Made by a program: the position numbers and the translations under genes
The notes under the pieces: model-generated
Databases searched by the model: none
Told to the model about the DNA's origin: nothing
What the model saw: only the letters and a program-made list of their open reading frames with translations
NCBI GenBank assembly: GCA_031423995.1
Contig: JANPGO010000056.1
Location: 1 to 20,946, forward strand
Length of the DNA stretch: 20,946 nt
Source: STC-74 sp031423995
Lineage (GTDB): Bacteria > Patescibacteriota > Gracilibacteria > BD1-5 > UBA2023
Direction of reading: 5' to 3'
Shown here: positions 9,853 through 18,382 of the stretch, piece after piece
Position numbering within the stretch: position 1 is the stretch's first letter
Layout of the letters: every line of letters starts with the position of its first letter

Positions 9853-9886
9853 AAAAAAAGTTCCCTATTGAGGGAACTTTTTTTTA
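9853..9886. terminator. Strong bidirectional terminator
   Basis: A 14-bp stem, A7-GTTCCCT (9853-9866) with AGGGAAC-T7 (9871-9884), and a 4-nt loop. Poly-T follows on plus and on minus. It lies 13 nt after the stop of the giant gene and overlaps the stop of the small minus-strand frame 9884-10072. Confidence 0.9.
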
Positions 9887-10072
9887 TTGATCCGAGACAG
9901 AAAAATACAAAATTTTTTTATAAATTTTCACTTGATTTTTCCATGAATGACCTCTGATCGCTCTCCTTTCAAGAGCGAGCAAATATCGTATACGATCAGC
10001 TTTGTCAACATTTTCTTTTCTTTTGACTTCATATAAAAAAGGAATAAAACGATGTCCATGAAATGCACTCAA
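9884..10072 (-). CDS. Possible 62-aa basic protein, hypothetical
   Basis: A 63-codon frame runs from a TTG at 10072 to a TAA inside the terminator. It encodes a Lys/Arg-rich peptide (FIPFLYEVKRKENVDKADRI, RYLLALERRAIRGHSWKNQ). It has no UGA glycine and no recognisable domain. It is not RpmH or RnpA, which might be expected beside dnaA. In favour: it fills the gap between a bidirectional terminator and dnaA, and the composition is protein-like. Against: TTG start, short length, no promoter or ribosome-binding site. If not a gene, this 245-nt gap is AT-rich spacer before dnaA, holding a 12-bp palindrome. Confidence 0.3.
   Translation of the reverse strand: MSAFHGHRFIPFLYEVKRKENVDKADRIRYLLALERRAIRGHSWKNQVKIYKKILYFSVSDQ
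9985..9996. repeat. 12-bp perfect palindrome ATCGTATACGAT upstream of dnaA
   Basis: ATCGTATACGAT is self-complementary over all 12 positions and lies 134 nt before the dnaA start. A 6-bp inverted repeat (CGCTCT at 9959-9964, AGAGCG at 9972-9977) is adjacent. It could be an operator, but it also falls inside the small minus-strand frame. Confidence 0.35.
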
Positions 10073-10130
10073 TAAAGTATTCTAAATAATAAATATTAGG
10101 AGTCAATTATCCTTCTCAACTGCCAAAAAC

Positions 10131-11555
10131 ATGGAACAAAAATTTGATTTTTCTCATCTAGAGCTCGTCGTTCGGGCACTCTCCATTCAAGTGAGAAAAC
10201 AAGACTTTCTGACGTACTTCAAGAAATTCTCTCTATTAGAAGTGACAGAAGACAGTATCACTCTTGGTGTTGTTTCCTCATTCCATAGAGACAATCTCAC
10301 TCGGAAGTTCTACACTGATATCAAGAATGCTGTCCAGAATATCCTTCCTGCCATTGATTCGATCGATGTCGTCGTGGATGATAGTATCGATGCTAAGGAC
10401 GAAACACAAGTTGTCGACTGCCGTCTTGCCTATCGAGAGAGTGAGAAGCTCACCAAAAAACAACAATCAGAAGGAGTTGAGATCGTCGATGGGATCAATT
10501 CTCGACTCATCAATGATCGTTATCGACTGGATAACTTCATTGTCTGACCATCGACTCAGCTCGCGCATGCTGCATGTGAAGCAGTGGCTCGAAGACCAGG
10601 ATCTTCCTACAATCCGCTCTATATCTATGGAAATGTCGGTCTCGGGAAGACGCACCTCCTTCAGGGAACATCGAATATCATCCGTGCCAAGCACAAGAAC
10701 CTGAAGATCGTCTATACAACGGCAGATCGATTTCTCACGGACTATGTCGCGAGTATCAAGGGTCGCTCCGTCGATAAGCTCCGAGAGAAATACCGTCAGA
10801 TCGATGTCCTCGTGATCGATGATGTCCAGTTCCTCGCAGGGAAGAAGCAAACTCAAGAAGAACTCTACAATATATTCAACATCCTCTACGAGGCAGGGAA
10901 ACAGATCATCCTCTCGGGGGATCGTCCACCGAAGGAGCTCACCGAACTCGAACCTCGTCTTCAGAGTCGATTCGAGTGGGGAATCACGGTCGATCTCGGT
11001 GAGCCCGACTATGAGACACGCCTCGCCATAATCCAGGAGAAGTCTCGCGCACGCGAATTCATCCTCTCCCAGGAAGTGGCAGAGTTCATCGCTGAGAATG
11101 TCACGACCAATGTCCGTGAACTCGAGTGAGTCCTGAATCAGATCATCGCTGAATACGACCTCAAGAATACTCCACCAACGATCGAGAATGTCGCCTATCG
11201 TCTCTCGAAGCTCGCAGTCAAGTCGATCACCTCGAGCCTCACGACGAGCAGGGTTCAGCGAATAGGAAACTGTAGCTATGAAGACCTTATTCAGGCAGTC
11301 TCATCACACTTCGGTATCGAGATCCGCATGCTCCTCTCAGAAGACCGAAAGAAGGAGAATATGATCCCTCGTCAGGTCGCGATGTACCTCCTGAAGAACA
11401 AGCTTCACTATACGTATGAACGCATCGGGAATATCTTCTCTGGTCGCAATCATACGGCCGTGATGTACTCATGCAAGAAACTCGAACTCGTAATGAAGAA
11501 GGATCAACAAGTCGTCTACGAAGTGAATATTATACGGGATAAACTTGGTATTTAA
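10131..11555 (+). CDS. dnaA: Chromosomal replication initiator DnaA
   Basis: This AAA+ initiator binds oriC, melts it in its ATP form and helps load DnaB. At 474 aa it is normal length. The N-terminal helicase-interaction domain covers about 1-85, then a short linker. The AAA+ core begins at YRLDNFIVGPSTQLAHAACE (about 130-150), with Walker A GNVGLGKTH at 167-175, Walker B VLVIDDVQFLAG around Asp230-Asp231, and sensor/arginine-finger region LEPRLQSRFEWG. The C-terminal DNA-binding domain carries the signature GRNHTAVMYSCKKLE from about 438. Only two of 21 glycines are UGA: codon 10545-10547 (IV-G-PS) and 11127-11129 (ELE-G-VL), both invariant family glycines. The ATG at 10131 has no Shine-Dalgarno site. 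No cluster of DnaA boxes was seen in the flanks. Confidence 0.97.
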
Positions 11556-11578
11556 TTGACAAAATATATTTTATAAGT

Positions 11579-11606
11579 AAAAGATGTTTAATCAAACATC
11601 TTTTTT
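11579..11606 (+). terminator. Terminator after dnaA, abutting the next start codon
   Basis: A perfect 11-bp stem, AAAAGATGTTT (11579-11589) with AAACATCTTTT (11594-11604), an AATC loop and six T. The T tract ends at 11606 and the next gene's ATG begins at 11607, so the hairpin either separates the two genes or acts as an attenuator. Confidence 0.8.
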
Positions 11607-12149
11607 ATGTGAAAATATCCAAAAGTACCAGAAACATGAGATAAACTAGAATACCCTCAAGATAAATTTGATTTATACACAGGAGTTGAAAGAGAGGATT
11701 TTTATAAGGTATTGCTTTGACTTGACTGAAAAATTATACGAGTTTCTCCAGAATTACTTGCTGACCTAAGAAAATTTAATTCTAAAAAGTGATCGAAAAA
11801 ACATCCTAATAGAGAATATGATGTGAAGCTTGAAAAGTATAAGAAAAATCCTAAATATAAATGAAGATCTAACTCTCAAATAAAAGATATAGACACAAAA
11901 TATTTACGTGAACTCTGATGATTTGCTGAAAAAGGAGATATTATAGAAGATGCTGTAGTAGTAATTTCTCAAAAAGAACAAACGAGAATACTCGCTATTG
12001 CGTATAAGATAAATAAAAATGGAATAGTTAAAATTCGTTGCTATGTTCGCTATTCAACACTAATAGAGAAAAGACAAAAAGCACAAAGAGTCATCGCGGT
12101 TATTTCTGAAAGATTCTGAAACGTCCTTGATTGAATTACTATGAAATAG
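11607..12149 (+). CDS. Hypothetical basic protein, 180 aa
   Basis: An uninterrupted 181-codon frame in table 25, ending in TAG, absent from a standard-code reading because about 10 of its 13 glycines are UGA, including codon 2. It is Lys-rich (KFNSKKGSKKHPNREYDVKL, KYKKNPKYKGRSNSQ), then turns amphipathic: DAVVVISQKEQTRILAIAYK and IVKIRCYVRYSTLIEKRQKA look like beta strands followed by a helix. There is no signal peptide or transmembrane segment, so it is probably cytoplasmic and, being basic, could bind nucleic acid; that is a guess. The start follows the dnaA terminator with no leader room. Codon use is AT-rich (ATA, AGA, TTA), unlike dnaA and rsmI on either side. Confidence 0.75.
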
Positions 12150-12162
12150 TCCTAGAAAATAA

Positions 12163-12190
12163 TTGCTTTTCTTCTTCCTCTCTCTACAAT
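12163..12190 (+). promoter_or_regulatory. Promoter of rsmI, predicted leaderless transcript
   Basis: TTGCTT (12163-12168), 16 nt, TACAAT (12185-12190). Only 7 nt separate the -10 box from the rsmI ATG at 12198, so the transcript should begin at or next to the start codon. Confidence 0.55.
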
Positions 12191-12197
12191 CTAGTAC

Positions 12198-12860
12198 ATG
12201 CTAAGTATCGTCTCCACTCCCATCGGAAATCTCGAAGATATCACACTCCGTGGCCTCCGCATCCTGAAAGAAGCTGATTATATCGCTTGTGAGGATACTC
12301 GTGTCACGGGGCAGCTTCTCGGATACTACGATATCGAAAATGGAGGGCGACTCCTCTCATTCCATTCGCATAGTGGATTCTCGAAGATGGAACGAATTAT
12401 CGAACTCTTGAAAGAGGAAAAACATGTGGCACTCGTCTCTGATGCAGGAACTCCAGGGATTTCTGATCCAGGTTTTGTCCTCATCCGTGCTGCAGTGGAA
12501 GCAGGGATTACTATTGTGCCAATTCCATGAGCCTCTGCAGTCCTCTCAGCGCTGGTCGCAAGTGGGATCGACTGTCATCAGTACCTCTATCTCGGATTTC
12601 TCCCCGTGAAGAAAGGTCGTCAGACGATGCTTCGCTCGCTCGTGAACAAGGAATATACCGTCGTTGTTTATGAGTCAGTCCATCGCATCGAGAAAACCCT
12701 CGAAGAGCTCGGAGAATACCTCGGATCAGATCATCGTATTGTCGTCGGACGTGAGATCACGAAGAAGTTCGAGGAGTTCAAGCGCGGAACGATAGCAGAA
12801 GTGAGAGAATATTATCGATGAGAGGGAAAAGTGAAAGGGGAGTTTGTATTGGTGTTCTAG
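12198..12860 (+). CDS. rsmI: 16S rRNA (cytidine-1402-2'-O)-methyltransferase RsmI
   Basis: RsmI transfers a methyl group from S-adenosylmethionine to the 2'-OH of C1402 in the ribosomal P site. This 220-aa copy holds the whole SAM-dependent tetrapyrrole-methylase-type fold but lacks the longer C-terminal extension of larger homologues. Motifs in order: SIVSTPIGNLEDITLRGLRI at the N-terminus, ADYIACEDTRVTGQLL, LVSDAGTPGISDPG (Asp82 region), then VPIPGASAVLSALVASGI, LGFLPVKKGRQ, and VVVYESVHRIEKTLEEL followed by VVGREITKKFEE. The Gly of PIPGAS is UGA at 12528-12530, an invariant family position; a second UGA is near the end (YYR-G-EGK). Stop is TAG. It may be co-transcribed with the 933-aa gene 44 nt downstream. 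Confidence 0.95.
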
Positions 12861-12904
12861 AGTGAGGATTTGACGCAGATACGAAGATATGGTAGATTCA
12901 GTCT

Positions 12905-15706
12905 ATGCGTAGATTGTTTGGCTTTATTACAAATAGACTGTGAGGAAATTCTCGAACAGATATTTCTCGTGATACTGAGATACTCGAGAGGGCCAATGCT
13001 CTCAGTATTCCTGAAGGTCGACGACAGTTGATCATACAGAGGCAAGCGAGATATTTATCCCTAGGAACAAAACTCAAGGAGTGAATCGATACCCATACTT
13101 TTGTATCTCAGCTAGAAGCGAATATTTTTGATGGAACTTCACCTCTCTGAGTCAAGTTCGATACAATTACAAGTTGAAGGGAAGCTCAAATAACTGAACT
13201 CATGTGACTAGCATCGAGTTTTCCGGAGGATATACGTATGAATTTTTGACATGCTCTCTGAGATCAGAGAGATGCCCGTAGATTTCAGAGGCTCTGTTTT
13301 CTCCTAAATTATTGGCAAAGGTATAAAGGTTCATTATGAAAATCACCCTATCAATCAAAAGATAAGTGAGCACGTGCACTGGAGAAGGTATTTATGAATT
13401 TTGCATCCACTATATATCCTAGTTCAGCAGATAGAGGGGATTGAAAAGATGCTAAAACACTCGAGAACCTCCCAAGTTGCTTTGCACTTCTCGGAATCAA
13501 GATTATCTCACCTGAAGAATGAGTCGGCTTATTGGAAGAATATTTTCTGGTAAAAAATCCAGCTTTTACAGAACTACGATCTCATGGTGCCAATATGTGA
13601 GATATATGGCCATTATTTTTTAGGAAACATGCTCAACTCTTGAGATCAGATCATCCAATGGTAGAAGAAGTAAAAGCTGCAGTTTGAGTTACCCAATTTC
13701 AGGAACTCATGGAAAGAATAAATGAATGAGAAGAGAGAATATGAGATCTAGTGACTTCTGTGACAGAACAAGTAGCCATGGGCATTCGTCCAGATAATCC
13801 TGAATCACCTCATTTGTCAGATTGAAGCACTCTTGATGCCAGTATTCCAAAACCGATTCCTTCGCCAGTATGAAATAGTACCAGTATCGGCATCCCCGAG
13901 ACCTATAAATTCCCAAAACCAAAACTCCTCACATCATTCAGAAAATGACTCAGTGGTTCACGTAGTTGAGTATATAGAGTTAGAAGGGAAGCAATAACTC
14001 ATAGTATTCCATATAAAAGTTTTACAAATCTTTGGATATTTGTTCCTGTTGATTCATGAAAAATTACTTGAAAATGGATAGCACTCGGTGAATGAGAAGA
14101 TACGAATATTCCTTGTATTCCAAACTTTCAATACCGATTTGTGTTCACTCGAAATAGCGACCATCCCGTAGAATGAACAAACTTGGGCAATGTAACTGAA
14201 TTTTCATATTCCCCAAGGGTGCATGAAGTACAAGTGCCAGAACCACCTAATTTAACTGCAACTGTTATCGACACAACAAGGAAGGATGTATTTGCAGCAA
14301 CAGCCATTCCTGGACCTGATAGTGATAAACATGAGAGGGAAAAAGTTGAAGCTCTATCTCTAAGGATTCTCATTGAACTGGAAACAAGAACTCATTCTGC
14401 TCTTTATGATGAATGAATCGGGGCATATGTTCTGATAGTTCCAGATGATACGGATATTCTGGTGTACTATTTTCCCGAATGAGAGCGAATTGAGGTACAT
14501 AGTTGAGAACTTGTCTTCAATGATGAAGATATATTGGTAGTAGAGAATGATATTAGACAATTTTTTCAGAATGAAATAGTACGAATACAACAGGAAAATG
14601 ATGAAAAGAATAGAGAAGCAATCTCTATAGCATGAAGGTATTGTGCTTGAATTCTTGAAAAACTTAATCTTTCTCCTGCCCCACTTGCATCATTCCGATT
14701 TTGAGATGATGGGAATGTTTTTACTGGAATGTGGTTAACATTATGATCACCAAATAAACATGTTTCTAGGATTTATGAAGCTATGGATGCGAATGATTTG
14801 GAAATAGTGGCAGAAAGAGTAGGAAATTGATGAGAATTGAGGATTATACTGATGCTCGAAGGTGAAGAGGAGTCTGTCGGATCTATCATATCAACTTCAG
14901 AAGCGCCATACTATAGAATAGAACACTGAAACGAGCATCCTCAGTCAGATTCTCTCAGACAAATTCTTCGAGATTTACTCGTTATTTATTGATATTTCTG
15001 AGCGAGAAAATGATTTTGAGGTAGAGACAGAATAGGAAATACTGTATATTGAAACGCATTGCATCTGAGTGATGATGACATCGAAAGAATTCTAAATTGA
15101 AAGGTTAGTACTACAATCACCTCTCCATTATGAGTAGCTGGAAGAAAATTGAGTAAGTATGAATTGAGTCTGGTACGGAGTAATATCTATCGATGGATCC
15201 TGGGAGAGTGAAAATCGAGGATGAAAAATGGCGAGATTCACTGAAAAAAATCTCAAGAAGATTTATACGATGAAGATATGGAAAGTATAGTCCTTGTAGA
15301 TGAGAAGATACATTACTTATGAGACTGAGAAACACCAGAAGTATATGCTATAATAAGAGAAGATAGGAGGTTACAAAAGTATCTTGTCCTGAGAATCATC
15401 GCAACACTTAATCAAAAGCGATTTAGAAACAAAGGTCCATTTTCTGGAAGAATGCATACGGTATTCATGGGATTTTGGGGTGGGATTGATCCTACAATAC
15501 AACGTGAATTTCTCACAACAATGGGAGAAGATGGTCCATGAACTGAAAGAGCTGTAGAAATAATGGATCAAGATTGAATATCCTTATTAGATAAACTCCT
15601 TACCTATTTCGAAAATAGAAATATAGGACTTAGATATACAAAAGCTGTAGAAATAAAACCTGAGCTACTTATTCGAGAAGCTAGATTGATAGGATATCTC
15701 CATTAA
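12905..15706 (+). CDS. Large protein of unknown function, 933 aa
   Basis: In table 25 one open frame of 934 codons runs from ATG 12905 to TAA 15704-15706; in the standard code it is shattered by about 45 in-frame TGA codons, more than half of its roughly 80 glycines. I recognise no family. The first 150 residues are charged and helical (QLIIQRQARYLSLGTKL, RRFQRLCFLLNYWQRYK). The middle, about 340-450, is Pro-rich then beta-like (SFTNLWIFVPVDSGKITGKW, IPCIPNFQYRFVFTR), possibly an Ig- or FN3-like domain. Residues about 480-560 and the C-terminal third (ILRDLLVIYGYFGARKGFGG, RSNIYRWILGEG) are mixed alpha/beta. There is no signal peptide or transmembrane helix. Codon use (AGA, ATA, TTA) is unlike rsmI upstream. 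It follows rsmI by 44 nt on the same strand. Confidence 0.8.
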
Positions 15707-15738
15707 AATTAGAATCTTACTGTATTGGAAAGATATTA

Positions 15739-16659
15739 TTACTCCTCATAGAACCCGATAATCTGGGGGAGTTTCCGATAGTCAGGAGAACCATTTCGCG
15801 CTGAACCATAGTAGATATGATCATGAAGTCCATAGACCGCTGATCCACTTGAGTCAAGTTTGCTCGTCCACTGATCCTGACATCCCCATGACCTGACGAT
15901 ATTTTCTGCACCTGACTCAGTCGCAGCAGAGAAGCTGAATGTGAAGAGCGTATCAGAATATTCGCCTCAATTCGGAGGGATTATACATATATAGGTTCTT
16001 CCGATGATATCATCTGCCTCATGTGGTTCTGAGAGGCTCAGGTTCACGAGAGCGAAGTCATCATCATTGTCGCGAAGTTCTTCCCAAGAGTATGGGACAA
16101 TTCGAGCACCTTTTCCATTTTTGTAGAGGAATATATTCTTGAATTCTTTCTGATTATCGGCTCCAGCTGTGAGGATGGTTCATCGCCACTTGAATCCGAA
16201 TGAGAGGGGAGTGGACTTCTTTCTAGGATCGAAGAATTGACCATTGATCAGAGAAAGAGGCGGAGTAGGCAGAGTAGTGAGTTTTTCTTTCGGGGAGAAC
16301 TTCGAGAAGAGAGGCTCTCCTGTATCAGTATCGAAGTGGTCGAAGTCAAAAAATGGAACAATCCGAGCACCACTTCAGAGAGATATTTTCTGAACGAATA
16401 CGCCATGAGGAGCATCTTCATAGACGACAATACTGGATCATTTGTAGATCATCGCATAGACTTCTGCAGGAGTATTTTCGAGTCTTTTTGTAGGAATTCT
16501 TCTGACTCATTTTTTCTCGACTCTTGTATCGAGTCACATCGTCGGTATAGCTGATGGAGTCATGCTCGGAACACGGATCATCCCTGCTTCTACTCTGGGG
16601 AAGAACAGTATACCGAGGAAGAAACTGATGAAGCTGAATGTGAGAATTTTTCAGGACAT
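15739..16659 (-). CDS. Secreted phosphodiester glycosidase-like (NAGPA-domain) protein
   Basis: This 306-aa protein begins with a clear signal peptide (MSGKILTFSFISFFLGILFF, then PRVEAG). The rest resembles the phosphodiester glycosidase family (Pfam NAGPA, PF09992), which cleaves alpha-N-acetylglucosaminyl phosphodiesters or related envelope glycans. Matching stretches are PAEVYAMIYKGSSIVVYEDA, SLINGQFFDPRKKSTPLSFG (Asn139-Pro145, equivalent to INGGFFDP) and, near the end, KLDSSGSAVYG (Asp269) followed by RKLPQIIGFYEE, equivalent to the LDGGGS and IPxxIG blocks. The LDGGGS motif is degenerate (DSSGSA), so activity is uncertain. Several glycines are UGA. The stop is TAA. It converges on the 933-aa gene with only 32 nt between them and no clear terminator, and diverges from trhO. 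Confidence 0.65.
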
Positions 16660-16666
16660 ATCAAGC

Positions 16667-16694
16667 ACTGTACGTATTTCTTCTTTCTTGTAAA
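16667..16694 (-). promoter_or_regulatory. Promoter of the glycosidase-like gene, predicted leaderless
   Basis: On the minus strand TTTACA (16694-16689), 16 nt, TACAGT (16672-16667). Seven nt separate the -10 box from the ATG at 16659, the same geometry as rsmI. Confidence 0.45.
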
Positions 16695-16700
16695 ACTTTC

Positions 16701-16728
16701 TTTGCAATTCCTCTATTTTCTCTATAAT
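16701..16728 (+). promoter_or_regulatory. Promoter of trhO
   Basis: TTTGCA (16701-16706), 16 nt, TATAAT (16723-16728), followed by CCG as at the rplS promoter. The leader to the ATG at 16781 is about 45 nt, with a weak CGAG/CTCG hairpin and T runs but no Shine-Dalgarno site. Confidence 0.65.
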
Positions 16729-16780
16729 CCGTTTTGCCCGAGCAACAACTCGCGTTTTTTATTTTTTACTCGCAAGTAAT

Positions 16781-17941
16781 ATGATCTCTCAGCTCAATGC
16801 TCGGCATAAGCCGAAGTACACTCTTTTGACATTTTATAAATTCGTCGATATACCTGAAACTGAGCTCGATACTGTGGCTCAGGAACACCTCGACTTCACT
16901 CGTGATATCGGACTCAAGTGACGTGTCTATATCGGAACTGAGGGGATGAGTTCCACGGTGACGGGGAATGTCTGACAGTGCTGGAGCTATCGGAGATTCC
17001 TCGAATCGTCGAAATACTTTCGTGATATTCCTGATATCGATGCGAAGTCGACTCCCGTGGAGGATCATCAATTTCCTCGTATGAGTGTGAAGATCCGCAA
17101 TGAGATCGTCACTCTGGGTGAGCGAGTGACCGCAAGAGATATAGAAAAGTACCATAAAGAAATCACAAACCAAGACTTCAAGAAAGTGATCGATGAAAAC
17201 TCGGATGATTATGCGATTCTCGACATGCGAAATGACTATGAGTACAGACTTGGGCATTTTCGATGAGCTATCCCCGCTGGAACGGATAATTTCCGTGAAG
17301 TACCGAAACTCCTCGAAAAATATAAAACTGAATTCGCTGGGAAAAAAGTCGTGTTCTACTGTACGGGTGGTATCCGCTGTGAGAAAGCATCCGTTATCAT
17401 GAACAAAGCGGGAATGCAGGAACTCTACTCGCTCGAATGAGGTGTCGTGAAGTATGTGAATGAGTACAATGACGGCAATTGGCTCGGGAATCTCTATACC
17501 TTCGATGGACGAGTCTCGACTCAGGTCGGTGATGCATCGACGCATACGACGATCGGAGAATGCCTCTATACAGGCGAAAAGACGGATAATTGCGAAAATT
17601 GTCGCTATGCTCCATGCAATGCTCGTATCATTGCCACACCGCAGGCATATCGAAAACATATGGGATTCTGCTCGAAGGAGTGCTATGAGAATGCTCGTCT
17701 CGATGGCGCGATCAAAGTCATATCTTGGGACAAGATGGACTACTTCACTCTCGGGCGTGAGATGCGCCAAGCCCCCTTGAGAAGGGTGGAAGACTCCGAA
17801 TGGAATGAGGAGACAGGGGGGTTCAGTTTTTGAAATCATCCGAATCTCGAGAAAATTCAGAAACACCTCGATACCAAGCTCGCGAAAGTCGAATGGTCGC
17901 ATCTCATGAGTCAGAAGGAGGAAGAAATAGTGGAGTGTTAA
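16781..17941 (+). CDS. trhO: tRNA uridine-34 hydroxylase TrhO (YceA), rhodanese domain
   Basis: TrhO makes 5-hydroxyuridine at the tRNA wobble position using O2. This 386-aa copy has the three expected parts. The N-terminal domain carries LLTFYKFVDIP and LKGRVYIGTEGMSSTVTG. The rhodanese domain carries AILDMRNDYEYRLGHFRGAI and the active-site loop VVFYCTGGIRCEKAS with Cys194. The C-terminal part has a Cys-rich segment (CLYTGEKTDNCENCRYAPCN, then GFCSKECYENAR) that probably binds a metal. About five of 28 glycines are UGA, including LK-G-RVY (16919-16921) and LE-GG-V. The conserved Arg of DMRNDYE is CGA, showing CGA is Arg here. A 398-aa open frame antisense to it is a shadow. A terminator follows at once. 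Confidence 0.95.
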
Positions 17942-17950
17942 AAATGAGTC

Positions 17951-17981
17951 GAACCCCGCCAACAGGCAGGGTTCTTTTTTT
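17951..17981 (+). terminator. Terminator of trhO
   Basis: GAACCCCGCC (17951-17960) pairs with GGCAGGGTTC (17965-17974) with one mismatch around an AACA loop, followed by seven T. It lies 10 nt after the trhO stop and 17 nt before the end of the opposing 61-aa gene. Confidence 0.85.
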
Positions 17982-17997
17982 GGGAAGGAGGATATTT

Positions 17998-18183
17998 CTA
18001 TCCATCTTCATACGGTATCCATTTCGCGATAAACGCGAAGGTGATACCGGCTCCGATTATTCCTGCTATCCAGATACCCCAATCAGGGGCACCAAAGTAG
18101 CTTGCTACACCGGCGGCAATGCCACCGACTGCAACAACGGGAATCATCAAGATGATGGCGACATCACCAGTGCCAGCAGGCAT
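17998..18183 (-). CDS. 61-aa two-helix membrane protein with a strong Shine-Dalgarno site
   Basis: Start chosen at ATG 18183 because AAGGAG lies 6 nt before it; an in-frame ATG at 18201 would add six residues (MGKEFS) but overlaps that site. Two hydrophobic helices: GDVAIILMIPVVAVGGIAAG (about 6-25) and WGIWIAGIIGAGITFAFIAK (about 35-54), joined by SYFGAPD and ending WIPYEDG. No family recognised; it could be a holin-like or stress-type small membrane protein. All 11 glycines are GGT, GGC or GGA and none is UGA, whereas neighbouring unknown genes use UGA for most glycines. GC-richer codons (GCC, GGC, GTC) and the Shine-Dalgarno site set it apart. It is either very highly expressed or acquired from a standard-code genome. 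Confidence 0.8.
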   Translation of the reverse strand: MPAGTGDVAIILMIPVVAVGGIAAGVASYFGAPDWGIWIAGIIGAGITFAFIAKWIPYEDG

Positions 18184-18189
18184 GCTGAA

Positions 18190-18195
18190 CTCCTT
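18190..18195 (-). promoter_or_regulatory. Consensus Shine-Dalgarno site AAGGAG
   Basis: AAGGAG on the minus strand, 6 nt from the ATG at 18183. It is the only strong ribosome-binding site seen before a gene in the window and decides the start of the 61-aa gene. Confidence 0.8.
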
Positions 18196-18280
18196 TCCCA
18201 TTCCACCTCACCGTGAATGGGAGAATGACTAACCGCGGTGAACGGTTGAGCGAAAGCCCGGTTATTCCCCAGCCACTTAA
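18196..18280 (-). ncRNA. Structured leader of the 61-aa membrane gene (candidate cis-regulatory RNA)
   Basis: Read on the minus strand, the leader is GC-rich and folds by eye. TCCCATTC (18222-18215) pairs perfectly with GAATGGGA (18203-18196), a stem that ends one base before the Shine-Dalgarno site. Upstream, AACCG (18246-18242) can pair with CGGTT (18235-18231); a second AACCG further upstream (about 18264-18260) competes for the same CGGTT. GGGC-TTTC-GCTC forms a small hairpin between them. Competing stems next to a ribosome-binding site suggest a translational switch or protein-bound leader. I recognise no known riboswitch class. Confidence 0.4.
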
Positions 18281-18299
18281 GAGCTGAACAAGTCGAATT

Positions 18300-18317
18300 C
18301 TACTACTACTACTACTA
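18300..18317. repeat. Trinucleotide repeat (CTA)6 followed by T run
   Basis: Six perfect CTA units run directly into a run of T. It lies between the structured leader and the promoter region of the patatin-like gene. It is a small slippage-prone microsatellite and marks the upstream edge of the GC-rich block. Confidence 0.9.
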
Positions 18318-18382
18318 TTTTTTGTCAAAGATTTGGAAAATTTGATGGAATTTGGTATGATTGTTCTATCATAAATACATAT

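Noticed and set aside
9887..10130. Gap upstream of dnaA as a possible oriC
   Set aside because: It is AT-rich but I saw no DnaA boxes; only a 12-bp palindrome and a short inverted repeat are present.
11673..11681. TTATACACA, a match to a DnaA box, just after dnaA
   Set aside because: It is single and lies inside the 180-aa coding frame. No cluster or AT-rich unwinding element accompanies it, so it does not support an origin here.
12905..15706. Region looked like a degraded pseudogene full of TGA stops
   Set aside because: There is no TAA or TAG in the frame over 933 codons, and TGA is glycine in this genome, so it is an intact gene.
16766..17962. 398-aa open frame on the minus strand, longest uninterrupted standard-code frame in the window
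   Set aside because: It is fully antisense to TrhO, whose motifs are unmistakable when UGA is Gly. The frame arises from the codon bias of the real gene and has no recognisable domain.
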